A DNA stretch of 64,000 nt from Cytophagaceae bacterium (lineage in GTDB: Bacteria > Bacteroidota > Bacteroidia > Cytophagales > Spirosomataceae), in the NCBI GenBank assembly GCA_027491195.1, contig JAIXWQ010000013.1, forward strand, positions 62,001 through 126,000, written 5' to 3'. The notes beneath the pieces were generated by a model. That model searched no databases. It was not told the DNA's origin and worked only from the letters and a program-made list of their open reading frames with translations. Shown piece after piece: positions 16,849 to 27,500 of the stretch. Positions within the stretch are counted from its first letter, which is position 1, and the number at the start of each line of letters is the position of its first letter. The position numbers were made by a program, and so were the translations under genes.

Positions 16849-18319
16849 TTTCATTAATTAAATTCATTTTCTCAGAAAGAATATATAGGTGAATTTTTCC
16901 TTTCTCAGATATAAAATACTTTTGATTTGGGCTAGATGGAGTACCTGGGATGGATTTAGACAATAATCCATTTACTATCATAGGTTCTAAAATTCTTCTG
17001 AAGTTATCCGTGTGTTTTTTCAAATGTAAAAGATCTTCTTGTATTTCTCTATTAGACTTAGGCTGTCGAACAAATTTTAAAACTTCAATTTGCTCAGTTG
17101 TTAATGAATTAGTGTAGGAGATATATTTTTCTATTTGATTTTTTGATGAAATATTCCCTCCAAAATCGCTAAGTCCATTTACAGACTCTATTTGTTGAAG
17201 CAATTCTTTGAATTTTAAATTAAATAAAGGTCTTGAAGCAAAGTCTTTAATTAGTTTTGGGAAAGTCACCCTTATAGCATTTTCACTTATTAAAAAGCAT
17301 TCTTTTGGGTAGTGTTCTAAAATTCTAGAAATGCCGGAACCTAATTGTTCAACTAAATCTAAATCTGAAAAAATTCGGACAATCTCTGGACTTCGAGGAA
17401 CAGAATGTCCTTGAAAAAACTCATTTATATTAATTCCTTGTGGTAAACCTCCCCCTGATGAAATTTCAATTCGATCGTCAAAAATTTCGATTTTGGGTGA
17501 AGAATTTCGTGTGTAATCATTATGGACAATTGCATTAATAACTGCTTCTCTTATTGCAATGGGATTCCAAAGTGATACATCTTGTCTTTCGATAGGAGTA
17601 ATTAATGATTGGATGTTATTCTCTAATATTAATTTCTCTAGAATCAATTTTGCTGATTTAATTAGTGACTGTTTGCCAAAATCAACATTTTCTATTAATT
17701 CTACTCTAGTTGTTCCTGCATATCTAGCGAACTTTATTGAAGTAGAATTTTTATCCGACATTAAATATGCCAAAATATTATAATCACCTTCAGAAGTTCT
17801 AAATTTCAAAATTGATTCAAATTGATTATTTAATGATTTCCCTTTTTCGTCGTAATAAATTCGCAATTGTTCAAAGCTTAGGTTTGCGACACCGCATTTA
17901 ATTTCAATAAGTGAATTTCTAACTCTTTTGGAAAGTAATTCTTCAATTGTTGATTTAGGCATAGGAATAGTGGAAGAACCAACTCGAATGAAACAACCTT
18001 TTTCTGATAATCCGTATTTAGAAATATAATAAGGCTTTAAAAGCCCTCTTTGCACTTTTATGCATATAATGTTTTCTTTATCAATAATTTGAGTGGATAA
18101 TGAAACATTAGTTATACTAACAGGGGAAATTGATTCTCTTATTTGGCTGGTGATTTTTAAAAGAGTTTGATCTAAATTTTGAATTCCTCTTACGCTTCCA
18201 TCGTCATTTATCCCAATTTTGATTTCTCCACCAAAATCTGAATTTAAAAATGCGACAATCGACCTAAGGACATTCTCATCCCATTGCCTTTTCATCTCAA
18301 AATTTTCGTTTTCGTGCAT
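16841..18319 (-). CDS. AlbA/Schlafen-type ATP-binding protein
   Basis: 492 residues. The N-terminus is an AlbA_2/Schlafen-like nucleic-acid-binding domain (ENENFEMKRQWDENVLRSI, then FLNSDFGGEIKIGINDDGSV near residues 26-45). A GHKL-type ATPase region follows, with REAVINAIVHNDYTRNSS near 258 and a GSGISRILEHY near 328. The C-terminal 100 residues include a winged-helix-like region. Proteins of this kind are often found in defence and mobile islands and may act as regulators or RNA/DNA-sensing factors. It is notably AT-rich and is the first gene of the compositionally distinct part of the island. Confidence 0.82.
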   Translation of the reverse strand: MHENENFEMKRQWDENVLRSIVAFLNSDFGGEIKIGINDDGSVRGIQNLDQTLLKITSQIRESISPVSITNVSLSTQIIDKENIICIKVQRGLLKPYYISKYGLSEKGCFIRVGSSTIPMPKSTIEELLSKRVRNSLIEIKCGVANLSFEQLRIYYDEKGKSLNNQFESILKFRTSEGDYNILAYLMSDKNSTSIKFARYAGTTRVELIENVDFGKQSLIKSAKLILEKLILENNIQSLITPIERQDVSLWNPIAIREAVINAIVHNDYTRNSSPKIEIFDDRIEISSGGGLPQGININEFFQGHSVPRSPEIVRIFSDLDLVEQLGSGISRILEHYPKECFLISENAIRVTFPKLIKDFASRPLFNLKFKELLQQIESVNGLSDFGGNISSKNQIEKYISYTNSLTTEQIEVLKFVRQPKSNREIQEDLLHLKKHTDNFRRILEPMIVNGLLSKSIPGTPSSPNQKYFISEKGKIHLYILSEKMNLINESD

Positions 18320-18381
18320 AAAGATGAAAGTTATATTTGTGGTAGGTAATTATCCCTTAAATTAGGCATTAATTCGGAATA

Positions 18382-19452
18382 TTATAAATCTTGGGGAAAG
18401 CAAACCCCATAAAACTCCTCAAACTCCGCCGTATCCGCGAAGAAGCTCTCGTAGTTTTCGGCTTCTGTGGGATTGAGTTCTTGGGCCTTTTTTAGGTCTT
18501 CGCAGGCGCCCGCGTTGTCTTTTAGCTTTGCCTTCACCATGCTGCGGTAGAAGTAGACGATGGCGGAGGATGAGTCTAGCGAAATGCTCTTAGAAAAATT
18601 TTCAAGTGCCTCTTCCCACAGGAATACGCTGTTCAATGCGATTCCTAGCGCGAGGTAGCTGATGGCCTGGTATTCTTTGGATTCGCCTTGGGTGATCATG
18701 GCGGTGATGATGCGTTTGCGGACGGCCACCTCTTCATCGAATAATCCCAGTTCTTCTAGGCAATCAGCGGATCTGTTTAGGAGGATGAGGTCGTCTGGGG
18801 TGATGGCTAGTGCTCTGCTGAAGTCGCTGAGGGCTGCTTCGATGGACCCAAAATGTTGTTTAATATCGCCGCGGAATAGGAGCATTTCAGTGTCGAAGCG
18901 TTTAGCGAGGAAGAAGCTGTCGACTAGTGCTGAGGCTACGTCGAATTTTTTCAAACGTAGGAGGCAGCGGGTTTTGGAAATCAGGCTGGGTGTGTGGTAG
19001 GGCGCGACCTTGATGGCCTCGTCATACGCGTTGATCGCCAGGTCGTATTCCTTCTCGTATTGATAGGAGAGGCCTAGGTTATAGCGGAAGTTGATTTCTT
19101 TAGGGAGCAAAGCGATGGCTGAGCGCAGGTATTTTCTGGACTCTTCGTATTTTTCTAGCACCAGGTAATCGAAACCGATGGCTCCCAGTGTCTCGCCTGA
19201 TGGGTCTATCTTAGCAAGTTCCAGGTAGTCTTTCACGGACAGGTCGAATTTCTCCATTTTTTCGTAGCAGACCGCTCTATTGCGAAGGGCTTTCGCGTCT
19301 TTGGGATTTAGTTTTAATGCCAAAGTCAAAGTAGACGCCGCCTCCTTAAAACGACCGTTTTCAAAATGGGTTCCGGCTTTCGAACGGTAGGACTCAGCAG
19401 TCTGTGCAAACGCACTAAAAGACAGCAGTGCTAGTAGGAAGATTTTTTTCAT
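18382..19452 (-). CDS. Exported tetratricopeptide-repeat protein
   Basis: 356 residues from the ATG at 19452, selected because it begins a proper signal peptide (KKIFLLALLSFSAFAQ); an upstream in-frame start at 19509 only adds an implausible lead. About nine TPR units cover residues 20-340, for example ALKLNPKDAKALRNRAVCYEKM and INFRYNLGLSYQYEKEYDLAINAYDEA in outline. TPR proteins are scaffolds, and this one is in the periplasm or on the envelope. Base composition is ordinary (about host-like), so it separates the AT-rich ATP-binding gene from the defence operon. Confidence 0.85.
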   Translation of the reverse strand: MKKIFLLALLSFSAFAQTAESYRSKAGTHFENGRFKEAASTLTLALKLNPKDAKALRNRAVCYEKMEKFDLSVKDYLELAKIDPSGETLGAIGFDYLVLEKYEESRKYLRSAIALLPKEINFRYNLGLSYQYEKEYDLAINAYDEAIKVAPYHTPSLISKTRCLLRLKKFDVASALVDSFFLAKRFDTEMLLFRGDIKQHFGSIEAALSDFSRALAITPDDLILLNRSADCLEELGLFDEEVAVRKRIITAMITQGESKEYQAISYLALGIALNSVFLWEEALENFSKSISLDSSSAIVYFYRSMVKAKLKDNAGACEDLKKAQELNPTEAENYESFFADTAEFEEFYGVCFPQDL

Positions 19453-19624
19453 GCCGGCAATCTCAGAAAAGCCACAGACAAATAGGGTCAATCGCGAAAG
19501 AAAATACAAACTATTTATTTAGCGGTCATAAATCTGCAGAATGCATTAAATCTCTGCCAAATAAAGTCAATCCCTTGGATACGAAACGATTAAAATGCTA
19601 TGTTTAGGTTATAAACTGTTCATT

Positions 19625-20455
19625 ATGTTCAATCAGAATCGCATACTCCGAGTTTTTAAGTTGATTACGTTGTTGAAAACGTATCCGGCTAAATCCATTA
19701 AGCGGCTAGCTCAGTCTTTGGAAATATCAGAACGCAGCTGTTATCGCTATATGGATTTATTAGCGGAGTTAGGGTTCGAGGTGAAGAAGGATGATCACAA
19801 TAAGTTTTCTCTACCGGCGGATCAGGTGGTAGAACCATTCACGAAGGAAGAGTCTCATTTAATTCAGGAGGTATTAAGCGTTTCTGTGAAGAATAACCCG
19901 CTGGTGGCTTCCATTAGGTCTAAATTGCCTTCCTTAGAGGAGTCGAATATCCTCGCGACGAATATTGTGCATGGGCATTTAGCTAAGTTAGTTGCCAAAA
20001 TCAATGACGCCATCACCCATCAAACGCAGCTCCTGATACAGCGCTATCAGTCTGCGAATACAGAAAGCATTTCGGATCGATTAGTGGAACCCATCGGGTT
20101 TACGGCGAATTACCAGTATTTGTGTGCTTTCGAAGTGGAGTCAAAACAGAACAAGTATTTCAAATTGGAGCGGATGGGATCTATTGAAAATTTAACGGAA
20201 ATCGTTAAATTTAAAGAACTACACCAACTTTTAAACCCAGATGTCTTCGGTTTTAATGACTCAAGAGAGAAGTTTTCTGTCAAACTGAAATTAAGCATGC
20301 GCGCTATGCTCTTCCTAAAAGATGATTATCCGGCAACGGCTGATTTTCTGACTGAACAAAAAGACGGCTCTTGGTTGCTAAGTGTGGAAGTGAATAGTAT
20401 GGAGCCGGTGGATAGGATAGTTAGAGGAATGCCGGGGGAGGTTATTTTTATCTAA
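19625..20455 (+). CDS. WYL-domain transcriptional regulator
   Basis: 276 residues from the ATG at 19625 (MFNQNRILRVFKLI); a start at 19595 adds ten unsupported residues. Residues about 5-60 hold a DeoR/HTH_11-type helix-turn-helix (LAQSLEISERSCYRYMDLL). Residues 140-205 are a WYL-like domain with YQSANTESISDRLVEPIGF, YLCAFEVESKQNKYFKLERM, followed by a winged C-terminal part. WYL regulators such as BrxR and CapW control defence loci. The gene ends 122 bases before the NERD-helicase start, pointing the same way, with a perfect inverted repeat in the gap. I infer that it regulates the operon. Confidence 0.85.
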   Translation: MFNQNRILRVFKLITLLKTYPAKSIKRLAQSLEISERSCYRYMDLLAELGFEVKKDDHNKFSLPADQVVEPFTKEESHLIQEVLSVSVKNNPLVASIRSKLPSLEESNILATNIVHGHLAKLVAKINDAITHQTQLLIQRYQSANTESISDRLVEPIGFTANYQYLCAFEVESKQNKYFKLERMGSIENLTEIVKFKELHQLLNPDVFGFNDSREKFSVKLKLSMRAMLFLKDDYPATADFLTEQKDGSWLLSVEVNSMEPVDRIVRGMPGEVIFI

Positions 20456-20486
20456 TAAACCAATTTATAATAATTGAACGAGTAAT

Positions 20487-20527
20487 TAAGTGACCAAGTT
20501 TTGTCACTTAGATCTCTTATACATTTG
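20487..20527 (+). promoter_or_regulatory. Promoter and perfect inverted repeat before the defence operon
   Basis: TAAGTGAC (20487-20494) and GTCACTTA (20503-20510) form an 8-bp perfect inverted repeat with an 8-base spacer. A -7 element TACATTTG lies at 20520-20527, about 50 bases before the ATG at 20578. A TTTTG (20499-20503) in the spacer sits near the expected -33 place, though the 16-base spacing is short. The repeat has no T-run, so an operator is more likely than a terminator. Confidence 0.6.
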
Positions 20528-20577
20528 ACCTAAGTTTACACATATTTTATTTTCAAATATTTTCATTTTATGATTTT

Positions 20578-22245
20578 ATGCCAGTAGTTTTTATCGATAA
20601 TTATGCAAATCAGAATCTTGAAAAAATTATTGTCAATCAAGATGGCAAAACACTATATGGGGAACTTTGGGTTTATCAACAGTTTTTAGCAATTAATGAA
20701 AATAAGTATTTGGATGATGAAGTCTGGTATTTAAAACATAATTACAATCTTTCATCTCATTCAGGTAGTAAAAAGAAAATTGAGGGTCAAATCGATTTTA
20801 TTTTACTTTCAAAATATGGAATATTAATAATTGAGGTAAAGGGTGGAGGATTAAGAGTAGATGAAAATGATTGCTATTTTTCATCAGGTGATGGAAATGA
20901 ATATGAGAGTCAGAATCCTTTTGTACAAGCAAAAGAATATGTTTATACATTAAAAAATTATATTAATTCTTCAATTTTTGTTTACCGTGCTATAATATTA
21001 CCACATGAAGCAGGATTTGAATTAAAAGGGCCCCAATTAGAAGGATATAAAGATATTTTCTTTTCAAAGGCTGATATTACAGGTCTTGATACAAGAGGAA
21101 TTCAAAATAAGTTTTTTGGATTTATTATTTCGTTAAATAAAAAGGCTAGAATAAATTCATTAAAGAAATCATTCATATCTCTAAATAATGATGATATTCA
21201 AAAAAAAGCCCAAGAACTTTATCCTTTATTGAATTCCAAAGAAATAAAAAGATTAAAATCGGAGTTGTTTCCCGTTCAATCTACTTATGGTTATAATCCT
21301 GATAAGATTAACAGTGAACTAATTAGCAAAGAAAATTATGAGATTTTAAATGGCTTACGAAGAAATAGTAATATAATTGTTCAAGGTGGTCCTGGAACAG
21401 GTAAAACTTCTCTAGCAATTAAATATTTAGCAGAAAATCTTTTGAAGCAGCAAAAAGGAATCTTTTTTTGTGCCAATTTATTAATCAGATCAAAATTAGA
21501 GTATATCATCCTCAATGATTACAAACTAGACCCGAATTGTATTTCATTTAGAGTATATTCAAATCACGTTACTATTGACAGCTTCACAAATGATGTGGAT
21601 TTTATAATATTTGATGAAGCACAAGAATATTTTGAAAAAGGTTTATATGATTTAATTGAGAAGGTTAATGTTAAGTTAGAAAAACCCAAATTACTAGTCT
21701 TGTATGATGCAGACCAATCAGTGGTTTCTAATTTAAATGAGTTAGAATGGTATACAGACTTTTTTATTGAAATGGGGTATTCTCATTTTTATTTTGATGA
21801 GAAATTCCGATCTATTCAAAATAAAGCTATTGCTGAAGTATCACAATGTATATTATTTAATGAGTATAATAAGATAAATTCAAAATTTGGCAATTTTCTT
21901 GTTTCAGTTTGTGATTTAAAATCCAAATTAGAAATAATCAAAGCAATAATTTCAGAAAAAAAATACACAAATTCTGAGAAAGTCATTTTAGTACAAAGCC
22001 AAATAATTGAGGAATTTTCTGCGATTATCTATGATTTTTTCAAATCAGACATTGAAGAGTTGACTGAGGCTAATATCAATATTCCTTCACATAAAATCAG
22101 ATTTACAAGTCCAATTAAATATAGAGGATTAGAGAATGATTTTGTTTGTCTTATAACAAAGGAAATAAATGATTCCACTAAAGTTCAAAATTATGTAGGA
22201 GTTACCAGGGCAATGTTAGAACTAAATATTATTTTATGGAAGTAA
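20578..22245 (+). CDS. NERD-nuclease / SF1 helicase protein, first gene of the defence operon
   Basis: 555 residues in two parts. The N-terminus is a NERD (nuclease-related) domain with PD-(D/E)xK residues: GELWVYQQF near 28, GQIDFILL (Asp73), IIEVKGG (Glu86, Lys88) and FVQAKEY near 115. The C-terminal 300 residues are an SF1/UvrD-like helicase: Walker A QGGPGTGKTS at 269-278, Walker B IIFDEAQE at 343-350, LYDADQS at 375-381, YRGLEND near 515, and YVGVTRA at 539-545. It would bind and possibly cut DNA while moving on it with ATP. It overlaps the next gene by 10 bases. This subunit is not one of the standard DISARM proteins I know. Confidence 0.85.
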   Translation: MPVVFIDNYANQNLEKIIVNQDGKTLYGELWVYQQFLAINENKYLDDEVWYLKHNYNLSSHSGSKKKIEGQIDFILLSKYGILIIEVKGGGLRVDENDCYFSSGDGNEYESQNPFVQAKEYVYTLKNYINSSIFVYRAIILPHEAGFELKGPQLEGYKDIFFSKADITGLDTRGIQNKFFGFIISLNKKARINSLKKSFISLNNDDIQKKAQELYPLLNSKEIKRLKSELFPVQSTYGYNPDKINSELISKENYEILNGLRRNSNIIVQGGPGTGKTSLAIKYLAENLLKQQKGIFFCANLLIRSKLEYIILNDYKLDPNCISFRVYSNHVTIDSFTNDVDFIIFDEAQEYFEKGLYDLIEKVNVKLEKPKLLVLYDADQSVVSNLNELEWYTDFFIEMGYSHFYFDEKFRSIQNKAIAEVSQCILFNEYNKINSKFGNFLVSVCDLKSKLEIIKAIISEKKYTNSEKVILVQSQIIEEFSAIIYDFFKSDIEELTEANINIPSHKIRFTSPIKYRGLENDFVCLITKEINDSTKVQNYVGVTRAMLELNIILWK

Positions 22246-24596
22246 CGTTTTATGAAATACATGAAGTTGTAATTGAGGCAATTGGGTTTAATGCTGCTGA
22301 TTCTGCGATATTAAAAATTATTGGAAAATGGTATTATAAATTTTTAAATTCAGATGAAGAAAATCTAATAATTCATATTCCAGAATTCAAAATTGATACA
22401 ATACCAAGGACTTATGATTACACGCGTATTTTCTCATTGACATATAGGCTTATAAATAAGCCTGAATTGTTTTCTTTTGAAGATACATCTCTGTTCAATG
22501 TTTTTGATTTTGATAGAAAGAAATCGTGTTTTTCAAATCAAACCAAATCCACTTTTGATTATCTCAAACAAGAGGGTGATTTGATACATTGGACTGAAAA
22601 TGTGATTGTCTCTAAAAATAGATTTATTCCTGTTTTTATTAAGGATCAAATAGATGGCTCCAGTTGGAGTAATATCTATAATACATTTAAAATTTTCAGG
22701 ATTATAGAGAACAGAGGATTAATAAATCACCCTGTTTTGATAAACCTTAAAGAAGACTTATGCCTTTCTTTATGCTCAGGAGAACCAATTTCTTCAGAAC
22801 AAATTATCCAAACTCTAAATTTAAATTGGGATACAAAATTATTTACTCAAGAAGATGCTATAAAACTAGAAGATAATTTACTTTCTCAGGATTTTACTAA
22901 TCAAATTTCGATTAAATATCCATACCATAAAAATATCCACTCCTATTTGCTTAACATCGGAAATAAAAGGTTGAGCGTAGTTTTTAATAATAGATTCTAC
23001 TACCAAAATATACATGAAGATTCAATTTTATTATTGCCAAAAGAATTAAATGGCGATGAAACTATAATAACTGATTTTTCAGAAAAAATCAAAGTATTTT
23101 ACACTTCCCATTCTTTATCATTATTCACTGAATTAAGTGAATTTAGGTCTGCTTGGCAGGAATACGAATTTAATAAATTCACTACGCCATTCCCAAAACA
23201 TTGGTTTTTGTTTATTAATCAAAGTCTTGAGAAAGATGAATGGTTAGAAATGTTTAAGTCAGATTATCCAAGTTTATCTGATAGACCTATCATAAATTCA
23301 ATAAAAAGAATAATTGACCTTTTATACGAACTAAATTGGAGTAGGTCTTATTTTGAAGAAGCTGATAATCAGATGTTTTTGCTTCCTGAAATTAAAGGTT
23401 TTAAAAAGAAAAAATTGGAGAAAGCCTTAAATTCTTTTAAGAGCTATGTGTTGGATATAAATTCAAATATTTTGTTTGTAGAAACCAAAGAAGATAATGA
23501 TTATAGTCAGTTCAAAAATTTAATAGTATTTGATTGTTTTAACATTATCAATTTGATTAATGTATTTCAGAAAAATGAAAATTTACAAATTCTAATACCG
23601 GATTTTCTTTATTTTAATTATCAGCCTTGGATCAAGTATCAATTGTTCAATTATCAGTTTGATGCTTTACTGAATCATAAACGAGAATTATTAGATTCTA
23701 ATTATTTTAATTTTAAAGAAAGATTCATTAACGAGAGGTCAGAATTAATTAGAAGAATTAAGTTTGATATTAAGGAATATCAAACTTTGTATATTGTCAA
23801 AGAGGGTATAGTTGAGATTGACGATAATTTAACATTAAGTGATGAGGATATAATTTTTAGAAATGATGAGGAATTGGAGCTTAGTCAAAATTCTATTTGC
23901 GAAAGTATTGATTATGATATATTAATAGAAACAACAGAAAGTGCTCTTTATGAATTTAATAGCAGAACTCACGTTTTGATACAAAGATCTACATTGATAT
24001 CATGTCCAGCTTCTCAGCTAAAAATTGGCGATTTTTTCATTTCTATTAATGAAATTAATTCAATAATTGATAAAGATTCAATTGTAAACAAACTTAGTAG
24101 AATTCCAGAATCTGTTCTTAAGTTTCAAATTGAATTGGGGAAAAAAGTTAATCCATATCAAATATTAGAAAACCAAGGAATAGTTTACAAAAATGAAAAG
24201 TACTTCAATGATAAGTATGTTATAAATGATTTAGAGTATGAATCTGATATGTTTATTCTCCCTAGAAGAAAAGAGAATTTGAGAATGATATGTGAATATC
24301 TTGGAATTAGTAAAATTGACATGAATCAAGCATGGATTTCATATTATGGTAGAAAACATATTAATGAAATTAAAGAAATGTATAAACATATTTTAAATCT
24401 TTGTATCGATGGGCAATATTTGAGCGAGAGTGAGAATCCAAATTTAATTATTAAAGTCGTACAGTTTTTAGAGGAAAAAAAAGAAATATTCCAGGAAGTT
24501 GAGGGCACAAATACAACAGATTTAGCGAAATCTATTGTTTCAGCAATAATAAATGAACTTTCATTTCATCAGGTTAAGGAAAATATAAGAATTTGA
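22236..24596 (+). CDS. Large unknown protein in the DrmE position
   Basis: 786 residues with no signal peptide, no membrane helix and no enzyme motif that I can see. It overlaps the NERD helicase gene by 10 bases and ends one base before the DrmA-like gene. The C-terminal 200 residues contain SCPASQLKIGDFFISI near 588-602 and a run ending in AWISYYGRKHINEIKEMYKHI. Class 2 DISARM has a protein of unknown function called DrmE at a comparable place, and the length and C-terminal style agree with that. The DrmE call rests on context and weak resemblance, not on a search. Confidence 0.5.
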   Translation: MEVTFYEIHEVVIEAIGFNAADSAILKIIGKWYYKFLNSDEENLIIHIPEFKIDTIPRTYDYTRIFSLTYRLINKPELFSFEDTSLFNVFDFDRKKSCFSNQTKSTFDYLKQEGDLIHWTENVIVSKNRFIPVFIKDQIDGSSWSNIYNTFKIFRIIENRGLINHPVLINLKEDLCLSLCSGEPISSEQIIQTLNLNWDTKLFTQEDAIKLEDNLLSQDFTNQISIKYPYHKNIHSYLLNIGNKRLSVVFNNRFYYQNIHEDSILLLPKELNGDETIITDFSEKIKVFYTSHSLSLFTELSEFRSAWQEYEFNKFTTPFPKHWFLFINQSLEKDEWLEMFKSDYPSLSDRPIINSIKRIIDLLYELNWSRSYFEEADNQMFLLPEIKGFKKKKLEKALNSFKSYVLDINSNILFVETKEDNDYSQFKNLIVFDCFNIINLINVFQKNENLQILIPDFLYFNYQPWIKYQLFNYQFDALLNHKRELLDSNYFNFKERFINERSELIRRIKFDIKEYQTLYIVKEGIVEIDDNLTLSDEDIIFRNDEELELSQNSICESIDYDILIETTESALYEFNSRTHVLIQRSTLISCPASQLKIGDFFISINEINSIIDKDSIVNKLSRIPESVLKFQIELGKKVNPYQILENQGIVYKNEKYFNDKYVINDLEYESDMFILPRRKENLRMICEYLGISKIDMNQAWISYYGRKHINEIKEMYKHILNLCIDGQYLSESENPNLIIKVVQFLEEKKEIFQEVEGTNTTDLAKSIVSAIINELSFHQVKENIRI

Positions 24597-24597
24597 T

Positions 24598-27500
24598 ATG
24601 AGCGGTTATAAAAAGAAGAGAGACAGTCTTGAATTGTTTGTAAGAGAACAAATAATAGGTCCTGGTGCATTCAATAAAAAATATTTTTTTTTAGAAAAAT
24701 TTGATAATTCTGAATTTAATGACCTTGATATAAAAGATATTGAGGTTAAAGCCTTAAATAACAAAAGTGAAATCATAACAGAGGCACCTGCTTATCAATA
24801 TAGTTCTGCGATATTATTTCCTGAGACTAGAACAAAGTTGCATAATGGAATTGTTGATAAGACCTCTAATATTTCTGATAATGAAGATATTCAATATTTA
24901 GAGGAAAATAATGCCGGTGCGGATGATGAAAATATTAAAGATGAAACCCGCGAAAGTTTAGTTAGTAAACAGCAAAATTATCCTAATTCTTTTGGTTTAT
25001 CATTTGTTGTAAATAGTAAGACTGATTTACAAAATGATTTGAATGTTGGAATTTCATTTAGGAAATACAAAAACATACCTAAAATAAATTGTTTTAATGA
25101 TAAATTGTCATGTTTAGTTTCAGAAAATACAGTTGAAATAGAACAAGCTATTTCAAGTTTTTTCTTTCCTTTATTTACAACAACTCGAATCAAAAAAAAT
25201 CTTTTTCTTCATTTAAATCAAGAAATAAATGTTGATAACATTTATGACGTAGATTATTTTCATTTAAATAATTATTTGCAATCTAAATTGTTGCAGTCTG
25301 TTAGATATGTGTTTGGCGAAGAATTAGTAGAATTGAAAAAAAATAACGGCTTTACATATTTTGGAATTAAAGCTAAAATTGATTTGCAGTTCTACTCAAT
25401 TAGGGATTCGGTAATCTTAAAGAGTGGCACTGAATATAATAATATAGTATCTGTTTATGATAAAAATCTTATACAATTCATTAAGGATAAGTTAAGAGAG
25501 GATATAGGTAATTACGCAAAGTATAAATCTCTAATTAATGAATTAGAAATATTTAATCAGTTAAAAGATTATGTGGCAGATTTAAAATCAATCTTCAAGT
25601 CGTCAAATGCAACCCCAGTTTGGGAGTGTAAATCCTTTGATGATATTAAATTATCCTTACCTCTATTTGAGGGTGGCCGAAATGTATATAGATCGAAGGA
25701 ATTAACTCTTGATTTTGAAAATAGTGAAATTTCTGATTTAAAATATTGCGTTCAATATATTCGGAAATATGATGATATATATATCAAGATTATTGTTTTA
25801 AACAAAGCTTATATTCTTCTCGAAGAAAATGAACCACCACAGTTAAATAAAAAGGATGAAGCCAATAAATTGGCATATTTTGGAGTTAAACTTAAAATAG
25901 AAGAGAACGTCAAGAATCAACTTCAACATTATAATCCACCTCAATTTTTAGCTTTTGATGAAGAAGATAATTTCAATAAACTACTTTATAGAAATTTTCA
26001 CGATTTTGGGGAAGGTTATAATACTTCTGTGGACTGGGGTAAAAATGTTAATGGATTAAATTTTATTTCTACTGAGTTTTTACCGGAACAAGAAACACCT
26101 AAAGTCGATTTTAAACCAAGTAAAATTGTAGATGGTAAAATTACGTCTCGATTAAATTTAATAAGCGAAGGAATTTTATCAATGAGGTATATTTCGTCAT
26201 TATCTGATGCAAGTGACGAAGATATTCTAGATGGGTTAACAGAATTTGTCAATGAATACAAATTATGGATAGATGAAAAGAAAAATGAAATTGAACTTCA
26301 AGATAATCTTCATGAAAGTCAGATTGATTTATTGTCTAAGCAATTGTTGGCATGTGAAAATGATTATAATAGGCTAGTTAGAAATATTAGTTTATTGCGG
26401 CGTGATCGAAAAGCAATTACAGCTTTTCGAATGATGAATACTGCAATGTTTATGCAATTGCATCACAATATTTTGAAAAATCAAAAAAATGAAGATTTAA
26501 CTAATGAATTATCGGAAAGTTATTACAGTAATGTTAGAATTCTAGATGAAAATGGAATTGAAACCGATTATAAATGGCGGTCATTCCAAATTGCTTTTAT
26601 CTTATTAAATATTGATTCATTTGTAAAACCTGACATTGATGATAATACGGTTACAAACGTTTTTTCTGAAGGGTGGCCAGAAAGAAATGAAATTGCCGAT
26701 TTGGTATGGTTTCCTACTGGTGGAGGTAAAACGGAAGCCTATTTGGGAATAATTGCGTTTTTAATTGGATACAGGCGTTTTACAAAGGGTGAGTCTGGTA
26801 ATGGCACTACAGTTTTAATGAGGTATACATTACGATTGTTGACGTTACAGCAATTTCAAAGAGCGACATTACTTATTTGTGCCTTAGAAGTTATTCGAAA
26901 AGAAAATTATAAGTTATCTCACAATTGCACTTTAGGTGGAGAGCGAATTTCAATAGGATTATTTGTAGGTGGTGATTCTTTGCCAAACTCCTGGAAGGAA
27001 ACAGGTTTTTCTACAGGAAGTATGGAGAAAGAACTTGATAAGATTAAAGGGTATATTTCATCTAGAGAAGAAATTAGTACAAATCTACCTTTTACAGACT
27101 GCCCTTGGTGCGGTCATGGATTGTTTGTTTATAAGGATCTAAATAATATTTCTCATAAGTCTGGTGGTGAAGTTTATGGGATCAATAGTCAATTAAATAT
27201 TTGTTGTAATAATATTTCTTGTTCCTTCAGTGGAATTGGGCGTAATAATAGACCTACTAATGATTATAGTTTGCCATTTAGATTATTTGATGAAGATATT
27301 TACAAATTCCCACCTACTTTACTTTTTGGTACAGTCGATAAATTTGCAGCATTAGCAAATAATGTTTCTTCAATTCCAGCAGAAAGAAACAAAGATTCAA
27401 GACGCTTTTTTGGTGCAGGACATAATCACAAAACTTTGCCTCCTGAATTAATTATTCAAGACGAGTTGCATTTGTTATTAGGGCCTTTAGGGTCTGCGGT

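Noticed and set aside
20487-20510. Terminator of the WYL regulator gene
   Set aside because: The stem has no downstream T-run, lies 32 bases after the stop, and sits beside a -7 element, so operator is the better reading.
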